Below are positions 12,632 to 23,110 of a stretch of 64,000 nucleotides of DNA, one piece after another (positions within the stretch are counted from its first letter, which is position 1; each line of letters starts with the position of its first letter). The notes below the pieces were generated by a model, which was given only the letters and a program-made list of their open reading frames with translations, was not told the origin of the DNA and made no database searches. The translations under genes were made by a program, and so were the position numbers. The DNA comes from Brachionus manjavacas (lineage: Eukaryota > Rotifera > Eurotatoria > Ploima > Brachionidae), in the NCBI GenBank assembly GCA_019054805.1, contig JAHQIY010000001.1:7826501-7890500 (forward strand). Reading direction: 5' to 3'.

Positions 12632-13441
12632 ATGGTAGCACACATTTTCTCACTTGCCTTCATTGCAGCAATTGCTTTTTTTTCTGTGCCAGGATCAAGT
12701 AACATCTAAAATTTGATGGGAATTTTTTTCTTAATTTTAAATTTAGGTCTTTTTTCATGGCATCCATTTTTGATGACAATCGGAGTATGTTTTTTATTTC
12801 CTTGTAAAAAATATTTTGATTTTTTTTTAGTATGTTGGGTTTTTGTTTCAAGCGATTTTGGTTTTTTCAAAGGAAAGTTCATTATTTTCAGGTGTCAAGC
12901 ATAAAAATAAAATTACGATACACTGGATTTTGAATGCTTTGGGAGTTTTTAGCATTTTGGTCGCTTACGCTGCAATTTATTATAACAAGGAACAAAACGA
13001 AAAACCACACTTGAAAAGTTGGCATGGAACGATCGGTAACTTTGTAATCTAGCTTACCTAACTCTATTAATTTCTATTTAAGGTATTCTTACCATTATTT
13101 ATACTGTTATTCAGTTTATAGCCGGTCATAATTTAACTATCTTTAATTTTTTTATTCGAAAATTTGTAAAGTATCAATCGCTTTGCATGTATCATGCAAC
13201 AAGTGGCACATTTTTGTATGTCTTAGCTTGTGTTTCAATTAGCTTGGGAATTTGTTCGAATTGGTTCTCTGAATCGACTCCATTTTATGTAGGATACTTG
13301 TGTTTTGCCATTACTGCAATGCTCGGACTCATTGTTACCAATCAAGTGACTGCTAAATACGTCACTTCTAAATTGAATACGAGTAGGCAATTTTCTGCTC
13401 AACAAAAAAATTCACCAAAATCAAAAATAAAAAGCAAGTAA
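12632..13441 (+). CDS. CYB561D2: Cytochrome b561 domain-containing protein 2 (transmembrane reductase)
   Basis: Four exons: 12632-12698, 12747-12784, 12831-13035, 13083-13441; 222 residues, the usual length of vertebrate CYB561D2. Six hydrophobic helices are visible. The four heme-coordinating histidines of the cytochrome b561 core are present in SLFSWHPFLMTIG, ITIHWILNALG, LKSWHGTIG and MYHATSGTFLY. The motif YNKEQNEKPHLKSWHG and the segment LGICSNWFSES also match the D2 subfamily. The family transfers electrons across membranes from ascorbate to ferric iron or monodehydroascorbate. The C-terminus is a short basic cytosolic tail. Introns are 46-48 bases with phases 1, 0 and 1. Confidence 0.92.
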
Positions 13442-13779
13442 AGGTCTTGGTCAATTCTCGATTTTTTTTTAATTTTCTTATATTTTGAATAAATAATTTT
13501 TAGATTAAATTTTTTTAAAATTTCTTATAATCAATAAACAATGTGCTAATTATTGCTTTTCTGAGTCTACGACATTAGAAAAGTGTTTTCAAAATTTTTT
13601 TTATTAAATATGAAGCATTAAGGTAGATTCAAGTTTTTACTGGTTTAAGTGTGAATCAAATGTACGATAAATTCTTGTTTTATTACAGGCCTAATTTTAA
13701 CAATAAACCTTGGATGTCTCTAGATCTACAATTAAGCGTAAAGAGGAAGTTTAAAGCCTGAAAATATTTTTGGCAAGTG
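13442..13779. other. Spacer after CYB561D2
   Basis: 3' flank of CYB561D2 with AATAAA-like signals near 13490 (GAATAAATAA). The later part may already be the degraded 5' end of the following LINE relic. No gene seen. Confidence 0.4.
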
Positions 13780-15195
13780 GTCGTTGTCCAATCTAAAGAA
13801 AAATTTTTATTCAAGAAAGAAAAAATTGTCAAAAACGGATTAAAGATGCGATGAAAAACTCTGAACTTCAGTAAGCTAAAAATTCAAAATCGGATCCAAA
13901 TGGCTTTCAGTAATGATTCCGAAGCAGCAATCCCAGTTTTTGGAACTAAAATAAAATGTTGTGCGATCCTAATGCAGAAAACATTATAAAATGTAAGTAA
14001 AATAGTGAATAAATTAAAAATTTTATACTTTATTAAAGCAAAAAGACCAGGCAAAATTTATGGGGTAGTCCTATAAAATTCTGCTGATGCTCTTGTTTCA
14101 CCATTGTTCATTTTGTTCAAAAAAATTTATGAACTGGCTGAACTTCCGCTTTCATTTGGAAGCAAGCACACTTTTCTTCATTAAGAAGGCACCAAATTGT
14201 TTGCTAAAAACTATAGACCTGTTTCTTTGACTTGTGTTCTCTGTAAGATTCTGGAAAGTATTATAAAGAAAGTGATGTTTGCACATTTATTAAGGAACAG
14301 TTTAATCTCAGGTTCTCATCATGGCTTCTTTCCTAAGAAATCGTGCACCACAAATCTTCTTCATTTTATTACTCAAGGAGTTTCGAAATGATACCCAAAC
14401 GATGTGGTCTATACGGTTTTGCTAAGGCCTTTGATAAAGTTTCACACGAAAAACTTTTGTTCAAATTTAAGTATCATGATTTTGGCGAACGCTTAATTGT
14501 GCGCGGGAACATATCGATCCATAGAAAAAATGTTAATAGAAAAAAGACAATTTTTTTTTCGAAATGTTCCATAGAAAATTTTTACATAGAAAAAAATCCA
14601 TAGAAATTTATCACATAATTTTTTTATTTAATTCTTTTTTAAAACCTTTTTTATTCATATTTTAATTTTTTTTCGATACTTAAGCATGTTATAGATTTAA
14701 AAAAATTTAAAAAAAAAAGTAAAAATTTTTTTCGTTTTTTCTTGATTTTTGAAGTTTTCCAAGAAAGTAAATTTTCTTCCACTTATTGATCTTAAAATAT
14801 ATTGTAAATAAATTTGAAAAATAGATAAAAAAAGAAAAAAAATTGGCCTTAGTTTTTAAATTTTTTTAAATCTATAACATGCTTAAGTATCGAAAAAAAA
14901 ATTAAAATACGAATAAAAAAGGTTTTGAAAAAGAATTAAATAAAAAAATTTTGTCATAAATTTCTACTATAAATTTCTATGGAACATTTCGACAAAAAAA
15001 TTGTATTTTTTCTATTAAAATTTTTTCTATGGATCCATATAGTGCTTTGTGCGCATTTTTTTATTTAACTGCTCCCAAAAAGTAGTAAAAGGTGAAGCCT
15101 TTTCGATTGGACTCACGTCATTTGTGGAGTCAAGCTTCGCTTGGAGAATCATCAAGTAGCAATTAATTTTTACTACTACTACTTTTTCCTGCAAA
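13780..15195 (+). mobile_element. Degenerate LINE (CR1/Jockey-like) reverse transcriptase, interrupted by another element
   Basis: Broken frames on the plus strand spell LINE reverse-transcriptase motifs: NSADALVSPLFILFKKIYE, NYRPVSLTCVLCKILESIIK, HHGFFPKKSCTTNLLHF, then GFAKAFDKVSHEKLLFKF. Coding is cut at about 14510 by a palindromic element and resumes after 15040 with NCSQKVVKGEAFS. The copy ends near 15165-15195 in an ACT-repeat tail (TACTACTACTACTTTTT) like those at 45860 and 53530. Stops and frameshifts throughout show it is dead. Confidence 0.7.
14516..15035. mobile_element. Long-arm palindromic (foldback/MITE) element inserted in the LINE relic
   Basis: Both ends begin GATCCATAGAAAAAAT when read inward, and the reverse-complement match continues for about 200 bases per arm (for example GATACTTAAGCATGTTATAG at 14677-14696 against its complement at 14871-14890). 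CATAT lies directly outside both ends (14510-14514 and 15036-15040), a probable target duplication. It holds no coding sequence, so it would need a transposase in trans. The short internal motif CATAGAAA is repeated several times in each arm. Confidence 0.75.
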
Positions 15196-16304
15196 TTAAA
15201 TAATTACTAGAACTAATGTTGTCATTCCAAATATTAGTTTTTTATTATTATAAAAGATGTGGAGAAAGAACAGATTACTTAAGAAATGGGAAGTTAGTAA
15301 AAAACAGTCACAATATTGGTAATTCTGCTCTTTTTTTAAATAGAAGTCAGGTTATATATATCTTTTAGAAATAATACTGGCGAAGAATCATCAGTCAATA
15401 TGGACGTCGTGGAAAATTGGGCTACAAATTTGGTCAAATAAACTGATGGCTACGCACTATTTGACATTTTTAATGCTGACGAGACTAGCCTTTTTTAAAA
15501 TGCAACCGTCTAAAACATTTACCTTCTCAGGTGAAAAATGTGCGGATTTAAAAAAAAGAAAGATTAACGAAATTATTTGGTTGCAATTCAGATGGATCTG
15601 AAAAATTGACTGCATTAGTGATTGGGAAATTAAAAAACCCAAGATTTTTTAAAAATATCTAAAACTTGGCTAATTTATGAATTATACATCGATCAAATAT
15701 CAAAGCATGGATGAACACCAGTATTATTAAAGAAAGGCTTGAAACAATCAAAAAAAGTTTTAAACAAAAAAAAGGGAAAATTTTACTTTTTATTGATAAC
15801 TTTAGTGGACACAACACTGAAAAAAAATTCAAAAAAAAAAAGATATTTTTAACTCCCAATTGTAATTCTCTATTACAGCCGCTACACCAGAGATAATCTC
15901 GAATTCTAAAATATTTTACAGAATACGACTTGTCAAAATATGTACAAGCTGTTTATTTCATGGAGTTATTCGACGAAATAACAATCAAAGATGCGGTTGA
16001 TAACATAGTCTTATCGTGGAACCAGATTAAACCATTAAAAATTAAGAATTGTTTCAAAAAGTCTGGTTTTCAAAATCAAGATGATTCAAACAGCGATTGT
16101 GATAACAAAGATTCAAATGACTTATTAATATACAGAATGCTTATGTTACTATAATCTACGATCCTCAAATTCAATAACTTATCAAGTTAATTATCTTGAT
16201 GTTTTAATTAAATTAAATTAAAATAAAGTGTCATCGTTATCGCAATGACCATTGTCTACTATCTTTCTTACTTTTAATATTTTATTATCTTGATTTGTGA
16301 TTGA

Positions 16305-16350
16305 TGTTTTAGGAGCTAATGCTCGATACAGATATACAAATAAATAATAA
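16305..16350 (+). repeat. LINE 3'-tail stem-loop copy 1
   Basis: GGAGCTAATGCTCGATACAG followed by AT-rich tail (ACAAATAAATAATAAA). This is a diverged member of the tail family described at 58609; the plus orientation implies a LINE body to the left. Confidence 0.6.
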
Positions 16351-16436
16351 ATAAAATTCATTTAACATGTAACAATCTTTTCCAATTTTATATATTCTTA
16401 ATTTTCATTTATTTAGCTTATTTACTTTTTTTTAAT

Positions 16437-16469
<33 letters not shown>

Positions 16470-16544
16470 CTTATTTTATTAACTTTAATTTTATTTTTAT
16501 TTTATTTTATTTCATTTTTATTTTATTTTTTTAATTTTTAACTT

Positions 16545-16590
16545 ATTCTGAAGGAGCTCTAGCTCGGTACAGAAAACAAATAAATAATTT
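16545..16590 (+). repeat. LINE 3'-tail stem-loop copy 2
   Basis: TTCTGAAGGAGCTCTAGCTC, then GGTACAGAAAACAAATAAAT. GGAGCtctaGCTC forms a small hairpin. Almost identical to the 3' end of the LINE at 58.6-61.8 kb, but with no recognisable LINE body before it (preceded by about 30 T and AT-rich repeats). Confidence 0.7.
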
Positions 16591-16754
16591 ATTCGTCTTA
16601 TTCAAATATTTCCACAATCAATAAAAAATGTTTACCTAGGCCTATAGTCGTAATTGTCATAAGTGTTATTTTATCATTTAATAAAATAAAACATAAAAAA
16701 AAACAACTAAACGAAATTTTATTAACCTAACCTTATCTGAGGGTTAACACTTAT

Positions 16755-16800
16755 ATTCTGAAGGAGCTTAAGCTCGGTACAGTTAACAGATAAATAAAAA
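16755..16800 (+). repeat. LINE 3'-tail stem-loop copy 3
   Basis: TTCTGAAGGAGCTTAAGCTC then GGTACAGTTAACAGATAAAT. Third tail within 500 bases, all in the same orientation and all inside the Tigger transposase relic. Confidence 0.7.
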
Positions 16801-17757
16801 TAGAACAAAACAGTTGGAAAAACCAGCATCTAAAGCAAATCGATTTCTTTGGACTACGCAAGTGTTGATAATGATTTAATAGCAGAAACAAGTTTAACTG
16901 ACGACATGATTGTCCAAAACATTGAAGAGAAAAATCATGAAGAACATAATGAAACCGACTCAGAACATGAAAATGATATCGTAACTCAAATACCGAATAA
17001 ATCGGTCATGCGATCATTTAAATCAAAAATGCGCACCTTTTATGAGTATAAACCAATTTCTAAAGTTTACTTGCAAGAAATGGAAAATAGTATAGAACAA
17101 ACGAATAAAAACAACTTGAATTAATTATTTTTTTTACAATTTAATTATTTTTGAATTCGTTTTATTATTTTTACTAACGTTTTTTTGAAAATAAAATGTA
17201 CTCCTTAAAATGTTTTTTTAAATGTTTTTCAATAGCTGTCGGTTAATTCGGACTTTTCTCAAAGTCTCGAAGTGTTCGAATTAAGAATGCTACTCTGTAT
17301 CTAGAGTATTTGGATGCTGTGCACACGCTTTGAATGTTATATGGTTTTTGGCCATTTTCGGTATAGAAATTGGCAAACTATAAATTCGTCTTATAATATA
17401 AATTAAAAATAAATTAGTGCATAGACTCACAAAAAATTTCTGAGAACTTTACCGAGATGTCTCAAATCGATGTCCAAAAAATTCAGACATAAAATTATTT
17501 TTCATTTATTTATCTTAAAATTTAAAACCCAAAAGTGTGAAAAAAAGTAAAATTTTCATACATACACTTACGATAACTAACTATAATATTTGAATATATA
17601 GTGCTTTTATAATTGTCTTAATCCATTTTTTTAGATTACATAATATATATTAATTTTTTTACAACTTAAAAATAAATTCTAATTAAAAAATTAAGAAAAG
17701 AAAACAACATTCAAATTCATTGAAATTCAAGTTTTTCTTACAAGAAATGCTGTTTGT

Positions 17758-18060
17758 ACAGTATGTCACAAAAAGTTAGAGTCAAGTTGAAAAAATAAAA
17801 GTGTTGTTTTTTTGAAATTAAAAAAATCGTTAACTACGAATTATTTTCAAATAATTGATTTTTTAAAGTAAGACTACCTAAAAATCTGACAATAGAGAAA
17901 AAATGGGTAAAAATAAAATAACTGATCAGAGATGGCAAATTATTTGTTTTTTTTTGAAAAATCAGACAAAGACTGAAAGAGGAATAGCCGAGTTAACGAA
18001 ATAATGAACAAAATAACAATCAAATAGAAAAAAAAGTTTGATTCTAACTTTTTTTAAAAA
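17758..18060 (+). mobile_element. Internally deleted Tc1/mariner relic
   Basis: The left end CAGTATGTCACAAAAAGTTA is a typical Tc1/mariner terminal repeat, and a complementary TTGATTCTAACTTTTT occurs at about 18037. Between them a short plus-strand frame reads MGKNKITDQRWQIICFF...TKTERGIAEL, matching the N-terminal helix-turn-helix of Tc1-like transposases. The catalytic part is missing. Confidence 0.55.
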
Positions 18061-19051
18061 ATATTTATTTAATCATTTAATCAACACTTAAAACACTGAA
18101 AAAAAATTTTAAAATCAATTTTTAATAACAATTTTTCAATTTAATGAATAAAATAAATCAATCAATTAAATAATCAATACTGATTTCTTTTTCTTTTATT
18201 TTTATTCTTCTGGCAGCGGAGCAACAGGTAAAACCCTGTATTGATAAATTGATAAAATTGACTTTTTTAAACTTAAATGATGAAAAGAATATGAAACAAA
18301 ATGTTTCACCAATTTCAATGAAAAAAATAATTTTAATGATCAAATAAAATGTCAATATTTTGAGATATATTTATTTTTTGTCTCTAAATTATAATTTGAA
18401 TTTTTTTTTGAGATTTGTAGATTTATTTTATTTAAATGTTAAAATTCTGTCATCACTTCTTAAGAAATTTAGAATTAGGTTATAACTGAAAAAAATAGAT
18501 TTCTCAATTCTAAATTAACAGAAGATCCATTTAATGATTTACAGAACCTATTTTGGGCTATTAAAACAAAGCAACTGAGTTTTTCCATTTTTTTGTTCTA
18601 AATTTCACAATGCTTCATGAGCTAAGTAGAAAAAATTCAATAAATTAATTTTTTTCTCAAAATCATATTAATTTTTATCATAACCTAATTATTTATTAGT
18701 AAAATTTTTAAATCAAATTCTTCAACAGCTAAAATAATTTGAAAACTATGATGCATTAATTTCTCAAAAAAATATTTTTCTTCATGATCAAAATTTTTTT
18801 AAAAACAAGACAAGTCAAATTGTATCAATTAATTTAATATGTACAAAACTTTAAATTTTATAATTTTTGATCAGTTACAAAAATTCCACTCGATTAACCA
18901 AATTTTATAATTTCGAAACATTTTAATCAAGACTTTTGATCGGAAATTCAAAAAATAAATTTTATAATTAAACTATTTATTTAATTTAATTTTTTTAGAA
19001 AGTGCTAGAAATAAAAAAAATAAAATTCAAAAATTCATTTTTATGCAAAAC
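18061..19051. other. Gene-free spacer
   Basis: AT-rich DNA downstream of RPS21 (-). The 65-codon frame at 18158-18355 is low-complexity. Nothing supported. If RPS21 has a further 3' exon it would lie here. Confidence 0.5.
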
Positions 19052-19350
19052 TTACGCTGGCAAGATACCATCACGTTTAGACAAATGATTAATCGAATCA
19101 TCTGATTCACCCATTTGTCTAATAGAACCACAGATAGCATAGGTTCTGTAAGTGCCAGTCATTACTCCTCTAACCGGATCAAGATCAGCAATGTTTATTT
19201 GAATTGAGGCGTGATCTTTGGCGCTGATAATTCTGTTGCTAGCTGAGCTTTAATGGTCAAATTTTAATTAAAAACTGATTAACGTTTAAACAAGGTCTAC
19301 CATTTTCTTGGGATGTAAGCATCGGTGTATTCGCCTTTATCGTTTTGCAT
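19052..19350 (-). CDS. RPS21: 40S ribosomal protein S21 (eS21)
   Basis: Two exons, 19301-19350 and 19052-19247, joined across a 53-base intron in phase 2 inside the Cys codon of YIPRKCSASNRII. The 81-residue product starts [17 protein letters not shown] and continues [18 protein letters not shown], then [19 protein letters not shown] and [10 protein letters not shown]. This is the eS21 sequence pattern almost throughout (83 residues in vertebrates). It is a component of the small ribosomal subunit. The frame ends at CCAGCGTAA, and GTAAG at that point could instead be a donor leading to a tiny last exon, since most eS21 proteins end a few residues later. The promoter region is shared with the divergent NPRL2 gene 376 bases away. 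Confidence 0.95.
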
Positions 19351-19726
19351 TTTGATTCGAAATTTATTGATCGACCAATTTAATCAATCTAAAATCGATT
19401 AAAAATAAATCAGTTGTGCGATTAAATGAGATATTTGTGATTATGTTAAGTGATTTTTTCAAAAATTTAAAAAAACAAATCAAGCCTAGTTAACAAAAGC
19501 TTGTGCAGAGTTTAGAAAAAATAAATAATTTTTTTAATTATTTTAATAAGTTTAACATGACTTTTTATAAACTGCAGATACTAATGCCTAGCATTGAAAT
19601 ACAAAAATATCAGTTCAATCTTAACAAAACTTCGCCATCACATGATAAAATTATGAAATAAATCAAACTATTTTTTTGCATTTATTTTGAAAAAGAGCAA
19701 AAATACTTTTTTTATTTTAAAAAAAA

Positions 19727-21341
19727 ATGATTGAAATTTTTCAAACCCTTGACCAAAATGTGACAGATAAAATACTTGCATTAGTGTAATATTTATTTTT
19801 GATTGAACCTTAAATTCTAAAACTGAAATAAAAATAATTATTTAAGGTTTTGTGAATTCGATATTGATGAAGGTCCAAAAATTAAATATCAAGTAATTGA
19901 TTTTAATTCTCAATTTTCAAATTTAATAGCTAAAACTTTAAGAAACCAAACGATGTAATCAACAAGCAAACATTTGATTCAATTAGTTCGTACATCATTC
20001 CGAAAGTCTATTTAAAAAATAAAATTATTACCATGTAAAGTTTGAGATTAATCTTTTTAATTTAATTCAAATTTTTTCAAAAGAACTGTTGGAAAATACC
20101 GAATATGTGGATTTCCAATTTATTTGGAACATATAAAATATAAAAGAAACATGTATATTTTTAATCTTTGCTTCATATTTGACAAGAATACAAATACTTG
20201 TAGCTATGAAGCAGTAGTCAAAAAATTGGCCTGTGACTTAAGAACTTTGGAAGTAATAGAATCAATTTTGCTTGACATGAATTCAAATTTTAGAATTCCC
20301 CTAGGTTGAATCTGAATTTTTAAATAATGAAAATTTGAAGCAGCACTTACCTAAGATCATGGAACAAGTTCAGAATAATTTGAACGATACAGGTGAATGT
20401 ATTATTCAACGGATTGCTAATTTAGAGCATTCCGCGATATTCTTAAAGCTAATCAAAAATCATCTGGATCCACGACTGGTTCAAAGCTGTGATGTTCCGG
20501 TCTTTGTAAGAAGCAAGAGTGAGTTCGAGATCGATGATTGGGATCTTACTACTCAAAAAGTACTTTTTAAAAATTTGTTTATTTTTTTTGAGTAAAACTT
20601 TATTTTTTCTAATAATTTAAGATTGTTTCGTCCATTAATGGATTTAAGACAGTTTCCCTAATTGCCAAAGAAACTAATATTGAATCAAGTGTGGCCAAAG
20701 AAGCCATTCAAAACTTACTGTATTTTTTTTCATATTTATTTTTCAAGAGTCTCTTTATATTAAATTAAGATATTCGGATATAATTCGGCTTGTTCCAATC
20801 ATTCAATATTCGAGCATGTTTGTGAGAACATCTTTGATTGCCAACTTTTACTCGAATTCTGAGCTTCAGGCTGACGCAATTAAATTTTGCCAGTTTGATA
20901 AAGGTAAAATAAGCAATTTTTAAAAAATTTTATTCAAATTGAAATAATTATTAAAGAGAGAGAACCGCCTACGTTTTATGACATATTTATGGTGCTAAAT
21001 ATGTTCAGTCATGGTTTTATGGTCAAAAATGTGATAGAACTAGGAAACCCAATTGAGAAAAATATTGACATCAAGTAGTAAAATAATTTTAAAAAAATTT
21101 TTTTCTAATTTAATTATCAAGAAAATTAATATTGTTCGGATTAATACAAGGATTGCTAAGAAAAATAAATAAATATCCGATTAGTTTAAATGACGGTCAA
21201 CGCTCCAAGTCCGAATCGTCCAACATTTGTTTTCCGGGCGATTACAACTATGACAAAATTTGTTCAGAAAATGGAATAAGCATAAAAAAAATTGAAGACC
21301 AGTTAGATGAAGACCCGAATGTGGTTATATGCATAAAGTAG
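19727..21341 (+). CDS. NPRL2: NPRL2, GATOR1 complex subunit
   Basis: Nine exons: 19727-19785, 19847-19892, 19943-20034, 20084-20252, 20305-20559, 20622-20719, 20770-20903, 20957-21074, 21122-21341; 396 residues (human about 380). Every join keeps frame. Hallmarks in order: FCEFDIDEGPKIKYQ, INKQTFDSISSYIIPK, CGFPIYLEHIKYKRN followed by YIFNLCFIF (longin core), CDVPVFVRSKSEFEIDDWDL, a winged-helix stretch ending in IAKETNIESSVAKEAIQNLL, then KKLILFGLIQGLLRKINKYP and a C-terminus ICSENGISIKKIEDQLDEDP close to the family's. NPRL2 with NPRL3 and DEPDC5 forms GATOR1, the Rag GTPase-activating complex that shuts off TORC1 at the lysosome when amino acids are scarce. The first exon (19 codons) is the least certain. 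Confidence 0.93.
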
Positions 21342-21344
21342 AGC

Positions 21345-21572
21345 CTAATAGTTGAATTCGTTTAGTTGCCAGTTAAAATTGGATTTATTGTATTTAAACT
21401 TTGATTTATCTATCGCGGTGAATTTATAGTCGAATTTAACTGCATTAATTGGTTCTGTGTTGAGATAGAATTTTTCCATCGTGGTTTTTAAATGCGGATT
21501 TTGATCAGAAAATCTTTTTAGCTCTGTTTTTGAGCGATTTGCTGAAAAATTAGCTGAATCTTGCGAACTCAT
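21345..21572 (-). CDS. Small hypothetical protein convergent with NPRL2
   Basis: A 75-codon frame whose stop lies only 3 bases from the NPRL2 stop on the other strand. Its composition is balanced (Ser, Asn, Lys, Phe, Tyr; TMEKFYLNTEPINAVKFDYK), unlike the Lys/Ile/Phe-only chance frames nearby, and base content rises over the frame. It has no signal peptide, membrane helix or Cys. I recognise no family; it could be a small ciliary or structural protein, or a chance ORF in the NPRL2 3' flank. Confidence 0.4.
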   Translation of the reverse strand: MSSQDSANFSANRSKTELKRFSDQNPHLKTTMEKFYLNTEPINAVKFDYKFTAIDKSKFKYNKSNFNWQLNEFNY

Positions 21573-22339
21573 AAATTTTGAATTAATTCTTAATTATAAA
21601 AATTTAAATTCGTCTCTTTATTTCGTCTGTTTGAAATTATAAAATATTTTTGTAAACTAATTTCGAAATTCGAAATAGCTTAGAAGCTATTTTAGATTTT
21701 CGAGAAGCTGAATAACAAGTCTAATCATAAATATTCGACTTTCATTTTTCTAATTTTTCTATCGAATCTCAAAAATTTATGCCCTGTCAGTATTCCAAAA
21801 TTTGTTCATGCCGAAAAAAATTAATTTTAATTAGGAACAGTTTTTTGTTTTTAATAAATATTTATCTAAAATGCTTGAAGACAGCAACAAGTAGAACTTT
21901 TAAATATTTAATTAAAGCAAATTTAAATGTGTCAGGCAATCGAACCATTTTATTTTTTTTCAGAATTTTTAAAGCATATTTAATAAACAATAAGCTCTGT
22001 TTTTTTTAAATTTAATCTTTAGAAATTAATAAAAAGCTTGAAAAAACTATTTTCCGTACCAAATTCAATTAATTGTTGTTGACTTAATTTTCAAGCCTTT
22101 ACTAAAATGGCACTAATTGAAAAATATGAAATAAAATTAATGTTCAATTTTAAACTTTAATTCATAAAAAATGAAATAAATTTTCTATCAAATTCAAAAA
22201 ATGTTTGACTGACCGGTGGATGACCACGAGTCAGTCAGTTTTTAGTATAAAAAATTAAGTAAAAAGTTTCGAAAGCTGCCCGATATACGGAAAACAGCTT
22301 ATATTTATAGGTATCGTGTAGTGACCGAGGCGTAGGTGA
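21573..22339. other. Spacer
   Basis: AT-rich up to about 22200, no gene seen. From about 22200 the sequence becomes GC-richer and belongs to the following retroelement (GACTGACCGGTGGATGACC near 22209). Confidence 0.4.
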
Positions 22340-23110
22340 CGTTTACGGAGATATGGGTCTTCTTGAAGGCCCGTCTGCCGGATCGTCGGCAGAAAGCACG
22401 TACGATACTTAGATGTTGTTGGTTGCCCTGTAGTAGTTGACGATCAAGATGAGGAAGAAGAATCTATGCATTGATTCTCTCCCCATGGAGTAAAAGCGGA
22501 CCCACTTGGCTCTCACCTGCTTCCATAATCCAATTACTGCCATGTTGTCGATGAAGGGCTGAATTTGACATGGTCGGCCATCTAAAACAAAGGGCAGCAA
22601 AGAAGCTGCTGTCTCATTAAACAAAATAGAGTCAGTAGGAGCAAGGACTGAGAAATCACTTCCCGAGTCGTCATCGACTGCCCCCACTTGATATTCAGAA
22701 GCATCCGTATACCAGGTCCTACTTAATCTGGGATTTTTCCTAAAATTTAGCCTGTCAATGTGAATGAGCATGCTAATATACCATCAGTCTTTTTTCCTAG
22801 TGGTGATGGTCATTTTAAGGAAGGTATAAATGACCAACCTTCCCTGCGTACTCCAGATAGTAGTTAAGATAACCCTTAACTCTCATTAGGGCTCTTCCCT
22901 TTAGGTCAGAAAATAGAAGGGACTCAGCCATAGAGCTGACAAAGGCTGAGGCTTCCTTACTGCTGGTGATCCCTAGACCGTCCCACTCTGCTCCCAGGAA
23001 ATTAAGAGATTTGACCGAATTTGGGACTGATTTATGGGTATTAAGTACCCAGCACGCCAATTTTAGTTTTTCCCTAAGCATACTCAGCAAGACCTGGAGC
23101 TTATTAAAAT
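22340..23110 (-). mobile_element. Retroelement relic: reverse-transcriptase connection and RNase H
   Basis: Two minus-strand open frames, 22815-23090 and 22409-22771, separated by a frameshift or stop. The first gives SLNFLGAEWDGLGITSSKEA and LKGRALMRVKGYLNYYLEYA, the thumb/connection pattern of LTR- or DIRS-type reverse transcriptases. The second is RNase H-like: TWYTDASEYQVGAV (first Asp), ILFNETAASLLPF (Glu), FIDNMAVIGLWKQVRAKWV (Asp), and shortly after it SADDPADGPSRR, the 'NPADxxSR' motif that follows RNase H in such elements. It is clearly GC-richer than its surroundings, which suggests recent arrival. No LTR or palm domain is present, so the subfamily is undecided. Confidence 0.6.

Larger units (their letters stand above)
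15240..17297 (+). mobile_element. Tigger/pogo-type DNA transposon relic, transposase split by insertions
   Basis: Broken frames match the DDE domain of Tigger/jerky/CENP-B-like transposases: FDIFNADETSL (first Asp), KGKILLFIDNFSGHNTEKKF (second Asp), FLTPNCNSLLQPLHQR, then DAVDNIVLSWNQIKP. The C-terminal acidic part reappears at 16849-17124 as DYASVDNDLIAETSLTDDMI after about 690 foreign bases containing three LINE-type 3' tails. A right terminal repeat ends at 17297 (...TTAAGAATGCTACTCTG, reading CAGAGTAGCATTCTTAATTC inward) and is followed by TA, the pogo target. The left end was not found. Frameshifts and stops make it inactive. Confidence 0.75.

Noticed and set aside
14343..14603. Second open frame overlapping the LINE relic (86 codons)
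   Set aside because: Its first half is the frameshifted reverse transcriptase and its second half reads into the palindromic element; not an independent gene.
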